Shown here one piece after another: positions 1 to 9,292 of a DNA stretch of 64,000 nt (positions are counted from its first letter, which is position 1; each line of letters opens with the position of its first letter). Both the position numbers and the translations under genes were made by a program. The notes below the pieces were generated by a model that was given only the letters and a program-made list of their open reading frames with translations, made no database searches and was not told the origin of the DNA. Source of the stretch: Callipepla californica brunnescens (lineage: Eukaryota; Chordata; Aves; Galliformes; Odontophoridae); assembly GCA_023055505.1 (NCBI GenBank), contig JALIRH010000036.1, forward strand, positions 1,674,001 through 1,738,000, read 5' to 3'.

Positions 1-1213
1 GCAGCACAGGTCGATTGTAACGACCACAGGGTTTCAGAACAGCAAACCCAAGAGATCCAGCAGCCCTTCCCAGGCAGTCTGCTGCCTTCTTATTTCTCTC
101 CACCTTGTCCAGTGCTGTGCTTGTTTCCTTCTTTAGCACCAAGCTCTGCTGTGGGACAGTGCAAGATTTGTACTTTTTGGGAGAGCAGTGTACACATCTT
201 AACGACCAGCCCACGAGACCCTCTGTGGTTATTTTAATTAACTAATCTGTTCAGAACATCAAGAGCCTCTTGAGCCATCTGGACTGATTAAAGTCGCATG
301 CTGTGTTACTAACGTGCTGATTAAATCCTTCGTTTTGCTCCAAGTCCTAAGTGCCTCCAAATGTTTCCTCTCAGAGGCTGCTTCATGCAGTCAGGTGGGA
401 GCTCTGCGTTCTGCACTGTGCTCCCAGCTCTGGAGATCCGAAGACAGGTCTGTAGGAGGGTCCTGCCCGTAGTTACCTCCATTAGGACACCTGAATCAGA
501 AAGGGCAGCGTCTGCCTTTCCAGCCTTTAACACAAAACAATAATAACCACTGCAGAGGAGGTTTTTTCTCCCTCCTGTGCCCTGATGTGAAGGACACATT
601 CCTAACATCTGTATCAGAAGGGTTTATCTTATCGTGGAAATCACTCTACGGAGAAATATCCGGTTATTTGCGACATCATACTGCTGGCTTTCATTTGGTT
701 TATGAACTTACTCCCCGTGGACTCCCAGTTTTATATGGGACAGATCAACACACGTTTCAATACTATCTCCTCTTCCAACCAAGAACCTCAATCTCAGCTG
801 TTGATCCAATTACTTTATCTCAGTTTAAATGAGATGTTTGCTTTTACAAGGAAGCTGAGGCACAGGGAGGGTGTGTGATTTACCAGAGAACAGGGAGTTG
901 GGCTGAGCCAAGGAGTCTCCTCCCTGGGAGTCTGTCATCAGAGCAGATCACCTCCTCCTTTACCCTCATGGCACCCAGAGTCTAGTCTTGTTGCTCTGCA
1001 CTTAAACATATATTCCTCAGGGGTGAAGTGATGCAGGAGCACGGCCATGAAGGGTTATTTCCAGGGAATACCATGTTCTCCAAACCTATCCCTTTCATCC
1101 TGACAGAGCTGAAGCCAAATCTCATGGCAGTGGTGACCTTTGGGATGGAGAACTGTCCTGAGCTGGGTTCCCCATAGCTTCCCCACTAATTGCTCTCCTC
1201 CTGTTGCTTGTAG
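1..1213 (+). other. TMCO4: TMCO4 last intron (partial)
   Basis: This stretch ends in a pyrimidine-rich run and TAG at 1211-1213, immediately before the TMCO4 terminal exon. I see no upstream TMCO4 exon in it. The short open frames, such as the one at 587-832, have no recognisable domain and no convincing splice signals. The region is therefore read as intron. The upstream coding exons must lie to the left of the window. Confidence 0.6.
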
Positions 1214-1633
1214 GTCAGCGGCCACCTGGACTACATGAAGCAAATGGACACGATCCTAAAAGCTGTGGGCATAAAAACCAAGGAATGTCGGCAGGAGGAG
1301 AAGGGCAGCACCGGTCTTTTCTCACCTCAAGCCAAGAAATCACAGCAGGCAGCAGGCAGCGAGGCTCAGGAAGAGGAAAACACCGTGCAAGAGGAGGATG
1401 GGGCTGACAGTGACTGCCAAGCACCCACAGCCAGCACCAGCGTGAGCTCTGCACTAACACTGCCTGTGAGTGCTGGCACGAGCAGCGATGGTAACCTGCA
1501 CCCAGGAGAGGATTCCCTGCACAGCTGCACTCAGCAGCAGGACTCCCCTGCATCGCTCCTGGCAGAGAGCTCACCTCCCTGCCCAGCCCACCCCAGCAGT
1601 GTGAAGCAGGCAGCGGGTGAAAGCACAGACTGA
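1214..1633 (+). CDS. TMCO4: TMCO4 terminal coding exon (partial gene)
   Basis: This is the last coding exon of a DUF726-family protein, most likely transmembrane and coiled-coil domain protein 4. The acceptor is TTGTAG at 1208-1213 and the frame opens at 1214 in phase 0. The first residues, VSGHLDYMKQMDTILKAVGI, match my memory of how the DUF726 alpha/beta-hydrolase-like domain ends. The remaining roughly 115 residues are a low-complexity tail rich in Ser, Gln, Glu and Pro, with an acidic patch (EEENTVQEEDG). The stop is TGA at 1631-1633. The exon gives 139 residues. TMCO4 is a membrane-associated protein of poorly defined function, and I do not infer an enzyme activity from this tail. The assignment is supported by synteny, because TMCO4 lies beside HTR6 in human in the same convergent arrangement. 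The low-complexity tail carries no family information by itself. Confidence 0.75.
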   Translation, partial: VSGHLDYMKQMDTILKAVGIKTKECRQEEKGSTGLFSPQAKKSQQAAGSEAQEEENTVQEEDGADSDCQAPTASTSVSSALTLPVSAGTSSDGNLHPGEDSLHSCTQQQDSPASLLAESSPPCPAHPSSVKQAAGESTD

Positions 1634-2480
1634 ACTGAATCTCCAGACTTTCCCTCCTCAGAGCCCTGCCCTGCACAGCCTGCAGAGCTTCCTGAGCAGG
1701 GTGTGAGCTGCTGCCCTGCTGTGGCTGGGTGGGAGGCAGCAGAACTGTGAGTGAGCCCACGCTCTGCCTGGCCTGCGTGGGGGCCAATTGCAGCTCTTTG
1801 TGACAGGCAGGGATGCTCAGCCAGCACTGAAACCATGCTCAAAGCACAAAAGGAGGATCAGGAGAGCCCACGGAGCTGAGCTGCAGCTTTCAGACCCAGC
1901 ACGTGGCGTCTCAGTGTCACTGGATCACGGCTCTCAGAGCAATCTCCCACAGCATCTCCCACTGATGAGAAAAGGTCAGTTCTGGCCCAGCATCGTTCCT
2001 CAGGGAGTGCTGGCAGTCCTCTCATCTCACAACTGCCACCATTAGGGACCATCTTTCTGGTATTTAACTCCTGGGAAAGCATGTGGCTGTGTGGGTATCT
2101 TTAAGCACGCTGAGGGACTCCTTGCTAGGTCATTCGAAATATTTTTCTGCTTCAGCTGTGCTAAGCAGGGAGGTGAAAGGCTGAGTGCCCCTGGCTGCCC
2201 TCCCCACTCTGCTGCAGGTTTGCTGCCATGGCTTGGGCACTTTCCAACCAACAAGGTCGTTTCCCTCCCTGCAAATTGAGTGTGATGAGTGTCTGAGGCC
2301 TCATTACTACTAGGAACATGCTTTGAGTCCCATAGGTGAACGACAGCAGAAAACAGAGTGGGCTTTTTATGACTTACTGCTTTGTGAAGCTTCCTCCCTT
2401 GCAAGCCAGCAACCCACAGAGACTTTCCTCTTGTGTCCCACACACATCTCCGAGCTTAAAAGCCCCCTCTAGATATATAT

Positions 2481-2486
2481 TTTAAT
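2481..2486 (-). terminator. HTR6: Possible poly(A) signal ATTAAA, HTR6
   Basis: The + strand TTTAAT reads ATTAAA on the HTR6 strand, about 1.1 kb after the HTR6 stop. It is the best variant hexamer I could find between the two genes on this strand. It sits 8 bases from the TMCO4 AATAAA. Confidence 0.3.
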
Positions 2487-2494
2487 TGGTTTAA

Positions 2495-2500
2495 AATAAA
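2495..2500 (+). terminator. TMCO4: Poly(A) signal AATAAA, TMCO4
   Basis: This canonical hexamer lies about 860 bases after the TMCO4 stop. A GT/T-rich stretch follows at about 2530-2550 and is a plausible downstream element. Confidence 0.55.
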
Positions 2501-3606
2501 GCTAATACTTGGCACAGAGTAAACACAAACCTGTTTGATTTCTTCCTCCTTCCATAAAGCGAATTGGCATCCGCTCCCTTTTTCCCCAGTCCCAAGCTGG
2601 AGGGGCTCAGCTTTACACAAGGTCCTTTTCATTTTGCTGCTCAGCCCAAGGAAAATGCAGCCTAGCAGGAACATGGCAAGAGGATAAACCCGCTCCTGAG
2701 AGCACCTCTGGGTTTTTCAGCGTTAAAACAAGTGCTGCTCCAGATCTGGAAGGCCTCGTCGACTCAGTGCAACTGCAGCTTGTGATTTTGGCTCACTTGG
2801 AGCCCTCCCTGTGCCAGCAACCTCCCCGAGCTTTCCACACACCTTACCTCCGGATTATATCTCATGCAGTCGAACCACGCAGCGCAGCAACACGGGAAGA
2901 AAATGAATGAGGCATTGCTTGGCATGCAGCTTGCTTCCAGCCTGCCGTGCTGGAGGGACACTTGGGGTTCGCTTGTGTAAGCATGGAGCTTCAGGAGGGC
3001 AACCAAAACCAGTCCAGGGAGGACACAGCAACAGCCATCTCTGATCAGAAAGGCACTTGAGGAAGGATTAGCTGGAAGCTTCTGTCGGTGTTTTAAGTGC
3101 CCTCTGAAACGGCGTCGCCTTCACATCGATGGATCATCAGAGCGCGGTGCGATGGCCGTATGCCAGAAGTAGGGAGCTGTAGGATGAAAGCTGGAGGGAA
3201 GCTTATTTCGTTCCTCACTACTGCCAGGGTACCCGTGGAGCCACAAACGCTGAGCTGAACGCCCACGGCCGTGTGGAATATCCAGAAAGCGGCGCTGAAC
3301 GTTTTGCATCAGATTCCATCCCCCGTACTGCGGACTGCTCGTGATTAAATAGGATGGTTGTGCTGCAAGTCACTGCTTTCGCAGGAAGCTGCCACAGATA
3401 CAGCCCAGGCGAGGACATTAAACCCCCAGCAGACACCATGTGCTGTGGACTGCAGCAGCCTCAAACTCTGTCTGTGAGTTGCAGGATGTGCTTCCCTCCG
3501 TTTCTCTCCCCTTGGTGTGAGCTAGGAGCGTCCTGCTGGGCTGTACGAGTGGAAGCCGAGCAGCTCCCCTGGGCTGATGCGCAGGGAAACGTACCCAAGC
3601 TGGCAC
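2501..3606 (-). other. Spacer / putative HTR6 3' UTR
   Basis: This is about 1.1 kb between the convergent TMCO4 and HTR6 genes. I see no exon with splice signals, no repeat and no RNA gene. It is probably the HTR6 3' UTR if the ATTAAA at 2481-2486 is used. Confidence 0.4.
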
Positions 3607-4020
3607 TCAGGCCACGGGGGTGCCGAGCTGCCGGCACTGCAGCTCCAGCTCTGGGGTTTCCGACTCAAAAAGACTGACCAGGCGCACTCCTGGGGCAGAC
3701 GGAGCACCTTCCGAGGGAGGCTGCAGGCTGTGCTCATTTGCCACCACCTCGGAGACAGCGGAGTCGGTCTCAGCCTGCAAGGTGAGGACGTTCTTGAGGG
3801 ACGTGGCCGCGCGGGGCCCGCTGTTGGAGTTCCTCATGGAGAGGGAGATAGCACTGGGCCGGGGCTCCCCCGAGCGCCGGCAGCAGGGCAGGTATTTGCC
3901 CATGGCTCTCTTGAAATCCCTCATGAAGAGCGGGTAGATGATGGGGTTCATGGTGCTGTTGCAGTAGCCCAGCCAGGTGAGCACGTCGAAGAAGCCGGCC
4001 GGGACGCAGTCACACACTGC
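3607..4020 (-). CDS. HTR6: HTR6 coding exon 3
   Basis: The exon has 137 codons plus stop. It begins AVCDC and contains TM7 with NPIIY, helix 8 (FMRDFKRAMGKYLPCC, Cys pair for possible palmitoylation) and a Ser-rich cytoplasmic tail. The tail ends in a PELE...LGTP motif resembling the end of the human receptor as I remember it. The stop is at 3607-3609. Confidence 0.95.
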   Translation of the reverse strand, partial: AVCDCVPAGFFDVLTWLGYCNSTMNPIIYPLFMRDFKRAMGKYLPCCRRSGEPRPSAISLSMRNSNSGPRAATSLKNVLTLQAETDSAVSEVVANEHSLQPPSEGAPSAPGVRLVSLFESETPELELQCRQLGTPVA

Positions 4021-6728
4021 CTGGGGGGAGGCACAGCGAGGGTTAGCCAAGTCACCCACTGAAGAAAAAACAGCTCTTCCTGCCAAAAGAAAACCCAGGA
4101 AGGTGTTTACCTGCGTCATGTTGGTGACAAAGAAGGGGAGCCAGGCCACAAAGAACATGCCCAGCAGGATGCCCAGCGTCAGGCTGGCCTTCAGTGCCTT
4201 CTTGCTGTGCTTGTTGGCGAACCTCCTGCTCTCACTGCCGGCTGCGGGCTGGCTCGGGGTGTGGGGAACCTGCAGAGGGAGACAGGAGCAGTGAGTGAGC
4301 ACTCCTCCCTGGCCTGGAGCCTCCTGCCCAAGGGAAGTGGCAAATCCTGCAAGAAAATCACATTATTATTTCCCTTCTGGCAAGAGGGTGGCCCACACCA
4401 CAACCCCTGCACCATGAGTCAGGAGGAGGAAGCAATAGTAAACCTCAACACCGAGAAGATTATTTTTTCCCTTGTAAAACAGGAGCTTTATCATTGAGGT
4501 GCTTCTTTTATAGGAAACCCAGCTCAGCCCGTGTTTTGGTGAGGATAAAGCATGCCCTGAAGAGGCAGCTTTCACTGCTGATTAGAACAGCAAACCAATT
4601 ATATTTCTAAAAGTGGGATGTCAAACATTTCAGCCTACAACACCATAACTAACTCAGTCTTCCGTCCCTTCTTGCAGTCTAAAATTAAGTTACTATCTCA
4701 GCTCTCTGTCATAATTAGGTGAGGCCCTGTTGCCACTCAGCTTCCTGCCCAAAAAGAGAACAAATCCATTTAAAAGCTCAAAGCCTCACCAGCTGGCCCT
4801 GCGTTTTCACCTGGCCATCCATCTGAGCTGATGCGGGGTTCCTATAAACAACCCACACCCTGCTGGGACACTTGCCTTGTTTGAGTTCTGCTGAAAAATG
4901 AGTGGATGCAGGCTCCCCATGGCAGAGGAAAGCACGTGGGCATCCCCTGTCCCCAGAGCAGTGCAGCAGTGAGGCCATGAGGCTGCGGTAGGTTTGGTTG
5001 GGTTTGGTTTGATTTGGTTTAGTTTGGGTGGCTGGGTTTGGTTGTGTGTGGTTGGGTTGGGTTTGTTTGGGTTTGGTTGGGTTGGGTTGGGTTGGGTTGG
5101 TTGGTTTTGTTTGAGTCGGGTTTGGTTGGGTTGGATTGGGTTGGTTGGGTGTGGTTGAGTTGGGTTTGCTCTGTAGAGTCCAAAAAACACAACATCCAGG
5201 GGAAAAAAAAACAAACATGTTTTGATATTGCCTGCTGCTTCTTTGATTCTCGTTTCCCTTTTGTAAGTCTGGTGCAGCTCATCGTGCTGGCCATGTCTGA
5301 GTGCTGGCTCCTTTCGTAAAAGAGAGAACAACAAACCAAATCAAGGTACTTAAATGCAATTACGTTTGTCTTTTCCTGTAGGATATGAGGTCAATAAAGC
5401 CTATTACAGGGAATTAAAGCTGTTAGATTTAGTGGCAATTACCTTCTCCTGGAGATACACAAACCACCCCAGCTGCAGCCACACTTTGGATGCAGGAGCA
5501 CGCATGCAGTGGTTCAGCCAGCAATCTCGGGTAAGGAGGTATCTTGCAGTTCCTACTATAGACCACGTAACAAAAATAGGACCTGGATGTGCAAAATAAA
5601 GTGCCCTCCAGAATTTCCTATTTGATATTTAAACTCCCTCTCCCCAACGAGTCTCACGCCCACCACGGCCAAGATTTACTAATTGAAAGTCAGATAAGAT
5701 AAAAGCCCTCTGGGATGGCACAAGGTGGAAGCAGCATGTTTTGCATCTGGATTTATTTCTCTGCTCCTGCTCTAGCTGATCCTGTCCTCCCGAGCAGCTT
5801 CGAGGGACGAGACGTGGGCACCACGCAGCACACCGCAGAGCCTGCCATCCTGGGACTGAGCGCCAGAGCTGCACACAGCCAGCAGCGACCACGGCCCTCT
5901 GCTCCTCGCCCACCGCAAACGCTGCAGAGCCCTTCACAAGGAGCCCACCTGCGTTCTGGGGGGGAACAAGACCCCCCTTCTCCCCCAACAGCCCCTTACC
6001 TGCGCCGTGCTCTCGTCGGTGGCGGCAGTGGCCACGTTGGAGGTGAGGGAAGCCACCTGCACGGCTTGCTTGCGGGCTGCCAGGAGGATGCGGCAGTAGG
6101 TGAAGGAGATGGCAGCGGACGGGAGGAAGAAAGTGAGGCAGGAAGCCACCAGGGCGTAGGGCAGGCTGACCACCAGCCGGCACTGCTCCTCGTCCCCCCG
6201 GGAGGTGACGTTGGGGGACCAAACCTCGAATTCCAGCTTGTGCCAGCCCAGCTTGATGGGCAGGAAGGAGGCCAGCGCGGCCAAGGTCCAGGTGGCCAGG
6301 ATGAGCCAGAGGGCCCTGCAGGAGGTCATGCGCAGCTTGTATTTCAGGGGGGAGATGATGAGCAGGTAGCGGTCCAAGCTGATGACGCAGAGGTTGAGGA
6401 TGGAGGCACTGCAGCACATGACGTCGAAGGAGTACCAGAGGGAGCAGAAGTCCCCGCGCAGCACCCAGTGGCCGTAGAGCTGGTTGAGCATGGCCGGGGG
6501 CATGACCACCAGCCCCACCATCAGGTCGGACATGAAGAGGGACACCAGGAAATAGTTGGAGGTGTTGCGCAGAGAGCGCTGGGTGACGATGAGGAGGATG
6601 AGGAGGAAGTTCCCGGCTGTGGTCAGCAGGATGATGAAGCAGAGGAAGGCGGCCACCCAGCTGCTGCCCACCAGCAGCGAGCGCTCCCCCAGCACGCTGG
6701 CGTTGGGGGACCCGAAATCGCCCTCCAT
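3607..6728 (-). CDS. HTR6: 5-hydroxytryptamine receptor 6, complete, 3 coding exons
   Basis: This is a class A GPCR for serotonin; the family couples to Gs and raises cAMP in neurons. The coding exons, in transcript order, are 6728-6000, 4269-4111 and 4020-3607, giving 433 residues (human is about 440). The ATG at 6728-6726 is the first in frame; the open frame upstream lacks an earlier ATG. Visible landmarks are N40 (TM1), D68 (SDLMVG, TM2), C95 and C183 (conserved disulfide), D102 (FDVMCC, the amine-binding Asp of TM3), DRY at 119-121, FLPS in TM5, WLPFF at 286-290 (TM6) and NPIIY at 321-325 (TM7). N-glycosylation sequons lie at N9 and at N173 in extracellular loop 2. The segment from the TM5 end into loop 3 (CRILLAARKQAVQVASLT) is diagnostic of 5-HT6. 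Both introns are phase 0 and fall where the human introns do. The gene is tandem with NBL1 and convergent with TMCO4. Confidence 0.97.
4021..4110 (-). other. HTR6: HTR6 intron 2, 90 bp, stop-free
   Basis: The donor is GTAAAC and the acceptor follows a C run (CCCCCCAG). The length is exactly 30 codons in frame with no stop. Retention would therefore insert 30 residues in extracellular loop 3 without truncating the receptor. The intron is near the lower size limit for vertebrates. Confidence 0.85.
4111..4269 (-). CDS. HTR6: HTR6 coding exon 2
   Basis: The exon has 53 codons covering the end of loop 3 and TM6 (KALKASLTLGILLGMFF, then WLPFF). The acceptor is CTCTGCAG just above 4269. The donor is CAG|GTAAAC (+ strand GTTTAC at 4105-4110). 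Confidence 0.95.
4270..5999 (-). other. HTR6: HTR6 intron 1
   Basis: This 1,730-bp phase 0 intron contains the GGTTT/TTGGG low-complexity block at about 4987-5171. Nothing else recognisable was found. Confidence 0.9.
4987..5171. repeat. TTGGG/GGTTT low-complexity tandem array
   Basis: The + strand is a degenerate array of GGTTT, GGTTG and TTGGG units. A regular core lies at 5079-5096, where four GGG runs are separated by TT, which is a canonical G-quadruplex pattern. The open frames across it, made of Asn-Pro-Thr-Gln repeats, are translation artefacts. The unit is TTGGG, not the vertebrate telomere unit TTAGGG. Confidence 0.9.
6000..6728 (-). CDS. HTR6: HTR6 coding exon 1
   Basis: The exon has 243 codons covering the N-terminus, TM1 to TM5 and the start of intracellular loop 3. 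The donor is CAG|GTAAGG (+ strand CCTTAC at 5994-5999), phase 0. The start context is CTCATGG, with G at +4 but no purine at -3. Confidence 0.95.
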
Positions 6729-7886
6729 GAGGAGCAAGCAGGGCAGCGGGGCTGGCTCTGCAGCTGGGGACCTTCTCCGCCTGTGCTAGGTGATCACTGC
6801 CGGCTCCAGGGGAAGGAGTGCCATCTCTCCGGCTGTCCTCCTTTCTCCTCTCCTTCCCTCCCTCCCTTCCCCACTCTCACTCTTCCCTGGCAATCAGGGC
6901 AGAGCGACATTTCCAGGAGCCGATCAGCAGCAGCGAGCTTCCCCTCCGTGTTACTCACAGCCAGGCGTCTGCTCGTCCCTGCAGATCCCCCCCGGGGCCG
7001 GGATGAGCCCGGGCAGCGCTGCTGGGCGCCGAGGATGCCGCGGGCACCGGGACGACACGCCGGGCTCTGTGATGCTCTGGATGCTCCGCACCCGCAGTCA
7101 GCCGGACCGCGCTGCTCAGCTCCCCGCTGGCTTCGCCCCTCCGAGCCGCTCTGTGCTGAGCTCCGCAGCGAGGAGAGGCAGAGCAGCGCTGGGTGGGCGC
7201 GGGGATGCTCGCAGCCGCACTCAGGGGAGGAAGATGCAGGAGGTGCGTTTGGCGTGCGGGGATGCGTGCAGGTGCCAGGCAGACTTGTACCTGCCGCTCT
7301 GCCACGCACAGCGCAGGATGCAGAAACGCCGATTCGGAGGAGGGGAGAGGAGGAGATGGAACGAAATGCTAACGAAAACGGGGATTTGGACTAAGTGGCG
7401 AAGTGGCGGCCAGAGAGCTCCCTGCTCTGCGTTAAGGAGGCAGCCCGCGCCGGGCTCGGTGCCCCCTTTGCTGTGCCATGTGCGCGGGGTCCCATCCTCG
7501 GCGGTGGCATAACCACATAGAAAGCGACGTTACTGGGAGGGTTCGTCCTTCGAACGGGCACCGCAGCACCGCAGCACCGCGCCCGGCGCTGATGGAGAGA
7601 GATGGGACCCCTCTGCACAGAGCGGGGACGCGGCCGTTTGTCCCGAGCGCTGGGCAGCGAGCAGCATGCCCTCCAGCTTCACCCCCTGCGGTCCTCCCCG
7701 GCCGCCTCTGCATCGCGGCCCCGGGCAGAGCAGCTGGAGGTTCGTTCGCCTGCACCGGGAAAGCCTCGCATCCTCGTCCCATCCGCTCCGGGAACGACGC
7801 GAGGAAACCCACCCCGAGCCCACAGCGCGGGATAAATCACCGCAGCGGCGCATCCCGAGCTCGGAGCTTCGGCTGCAGAGAAGAGC
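6729..7886 (-). promoter_or_regulatory. HTR6: HTR6 5' region, CpG-rich
   Basis: This GC- and CpG-rich sequence lies directly upstream of the HTR6 ATG and should hold its 5' UTR and promoter. No TATA box stands out and I cannot place the start site. Long open frames on both strands here are composition artefacts of CpG-rich DNA. A pyrimidine-rich block (CTCC/TTCC) lies near 6836-6890. Confidence 0.5.
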
Positions 7887-8046
7887 TCTGAGCACAGCCC
7901 TGAGCACAGCCCGAGCACAGCCCTGAGCACAGCCCGAGCACAGCCCTGAGCACAGCCCGAGCACAGCCCTGAGCACAGCCCTGAGCACAGCCCTGAGCAC
8001 AGCCCGAGCACAGCCCTGAGCACAGCCCTGAGCACAGCCCGAGCAC
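7887..8046. repeat. Minisatellite, 11/12-bp units
   Basis: About 14 tandem copies alternate between a 12-bp unit (CTGAGCACAGCC) and an 11-bp unit (CGAGCACAGCC), with near-perfect identity. It lies between the HTR6 promoter and the NBL1 3' end. It creates artificial Ala/Cys/Leu-repeat open frames. Confidence 0.95.
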
Positions 8047-8340
8047 CCGCGCCCGCCGCAGCCCCTCCAGCAGCCGCCGTCCCCGAGCCGTCCCGCTCCC
8101 GGCTCGCCTTCCCCCGGAGCGCTCCCGGAGCGCACGGACCGCGCTGGATCGACAGTGTCCCCTAGCGGCAGCGGCCCCGAGCTGAGAACCGCGGGCACTG
8201 CGCGGCCGCGTCGCCGCCGTCGGTTTTCCGTCGGGCAGCGCAGAGCCGAAGGGAACCGCGGCTCTCCCCGCGTTGTCCCGCAGCGCTGCTCGGAGCATCC
8301 CCGCGGGATCCGAGCGGCCGGAGGTGGAAGTCAGAACTGA

Positions 8341-8346
8341 TTTATT
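8341..8346 (-). terminator. NBL1: Poly(A) signal AATAAA, NBL1
   Basis: The + strand TTTATT reads AATAAA on the NBL1 strand, about 950 bases after the stop. It is the only clear canonical signal between NBL1 and HTR6. Confidence 0.6.
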
Positions 8347-8395
8347 TAAGGGAAAAACGAACAAACGAAACAACCAAGCCAAAACAAAAACCGTC

Positions 8396-8422
8396 AAAAA
8401 AAAAAAAAAAAAAAAAAAAAAA
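8396..8422. repeat. A27 homopolymer
   Basis: There are twenty-seven consecutive A on the + strand, read as oligo-T on the NBL1 strand, inside the predicted 3' UTR. Confidence 0.95.
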
Positions 8423-9292
8423 CAAAACGAAAAACACAGACCAAAACTTGTACAGAGGAGGGGGAGGCGTCGGTTACAAGCTCTGGAAGCTCTTGTCAGG
8501 ACAGTGCCAAAGAAAATTAGCTTTATACAACAGAGAGAGGGGCAGCGCGCTGCGGAGCAGTCCCGTGCAGAGGTCCATCAGCATCCCAGGACTCGTCTCC
8601 CTTCTCCCTCCACCACAGTTCAAGTGCAGCAGGGAAGGAGGAGAAGAGAGGGGCTGCCTCCCACCCACCCCACCCCGGCACCGCGCGGATCCCCCGCCCT
8701 TGTGAGCTTCGTGGTGGCCCCGAGGGGCAGCGAGGAGTCCGCTGTGACCACCACGGTGGGCAACGTGCTCCCTGCAGCTGCCTGACACGAGGGCGTGGGG
8801 CTGCCAGGAGGAACAGCGTGCCCACACGGAGCCCTGCCGCCCCTGGGAGGGCAGGAGAGGCGTGAGGAGGAGCGGAGATCCCGACCCCAGGTGCCCCAGA
8901 AGAGATGTGCATCCCTTGTGCGGCCGTGCCCCTTCTCCCTGCATGCCAGGCAAGAGCCACGCGTGGAAGAAAAGCTCCGAGGGCTCAGCAAGGGCAGCAC
9001 GGCAGGTCCTGCGCACGGCCCCCGCCCTCTGCCCAAAGATCCCCCCCCCTCTCTCAATATATTATTACTATGATGTGCAAGTAGTTTTGCATCAGAAACC
9101 CCCAGCCCTCCCGTGGCCCCGCAGCTCCGCGCCTTGCCCACGTTCCTCCGGCCCCGGGGTTGTGGCGGGGAGCAAAGCGTGACGGCAGCTATTAGACAGG
9201 AAAGCCTCCACCACCCCCCCTTCCCAAACCCCGGCCCTCTCCCTCGCACACACACCCCTGCCCGCCCCGCAAGGACAGTCCGCGGGGGCAGG

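Larger units (their letters stand above)
1634..2520 (+). other. TMCO4: TMCO4 3' UTR (predicted)
   Basis: The stretch runs from the TGA stop to about 20 bases after the first good AATAAA on this strand (2495-2500). Its open frames are short and antisense or out of frame. The boundary is a prediction from the hexamer only. Confidence 0.5.
8320..9292 (-). other. NBL1: NBL1 3' UTR (predicted)
   Basis: The stretch runs from the NBL1 stop to just past an AATAAA at 8346-8341. It holds an A27 run on the + strand (8396-8422), which is oligo-U in the mRNA, about 50 bases before the poly(A) signal. It also holds an AT-rich island at about 9050-9100 inside otherwise GC-rich sequence. Confidence 0.65.

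Noticed and set aside
4987..5171. Interstitial telomere repeat
   Set aside because: The unit is TTGGG/GGTTT, not TTAGGG; no run of true telomere units is present.
4778..5339. Frames rich in Asn-Pro-Thr-Gln repeats
   Set aside because: They translate the TTGGG/GGTTT low-complexity array inside an HTR6 intron.
5715..7394. A 559-codon open frame on the + strand
   Set aside because: It is antisense to HTR6 exon 1 and its CpG-rich upstream region. The composition (Gly, Gln, Pro, Arg, Ala) is that of a GC-rich shadow, and HTR6 is certain on the other strand.
7530..8397. Cys/Ala/Leu-repeat frames on the minus strand
   Set aside because: They arise from the 11/12-bp minisatellite at 7887-8046.
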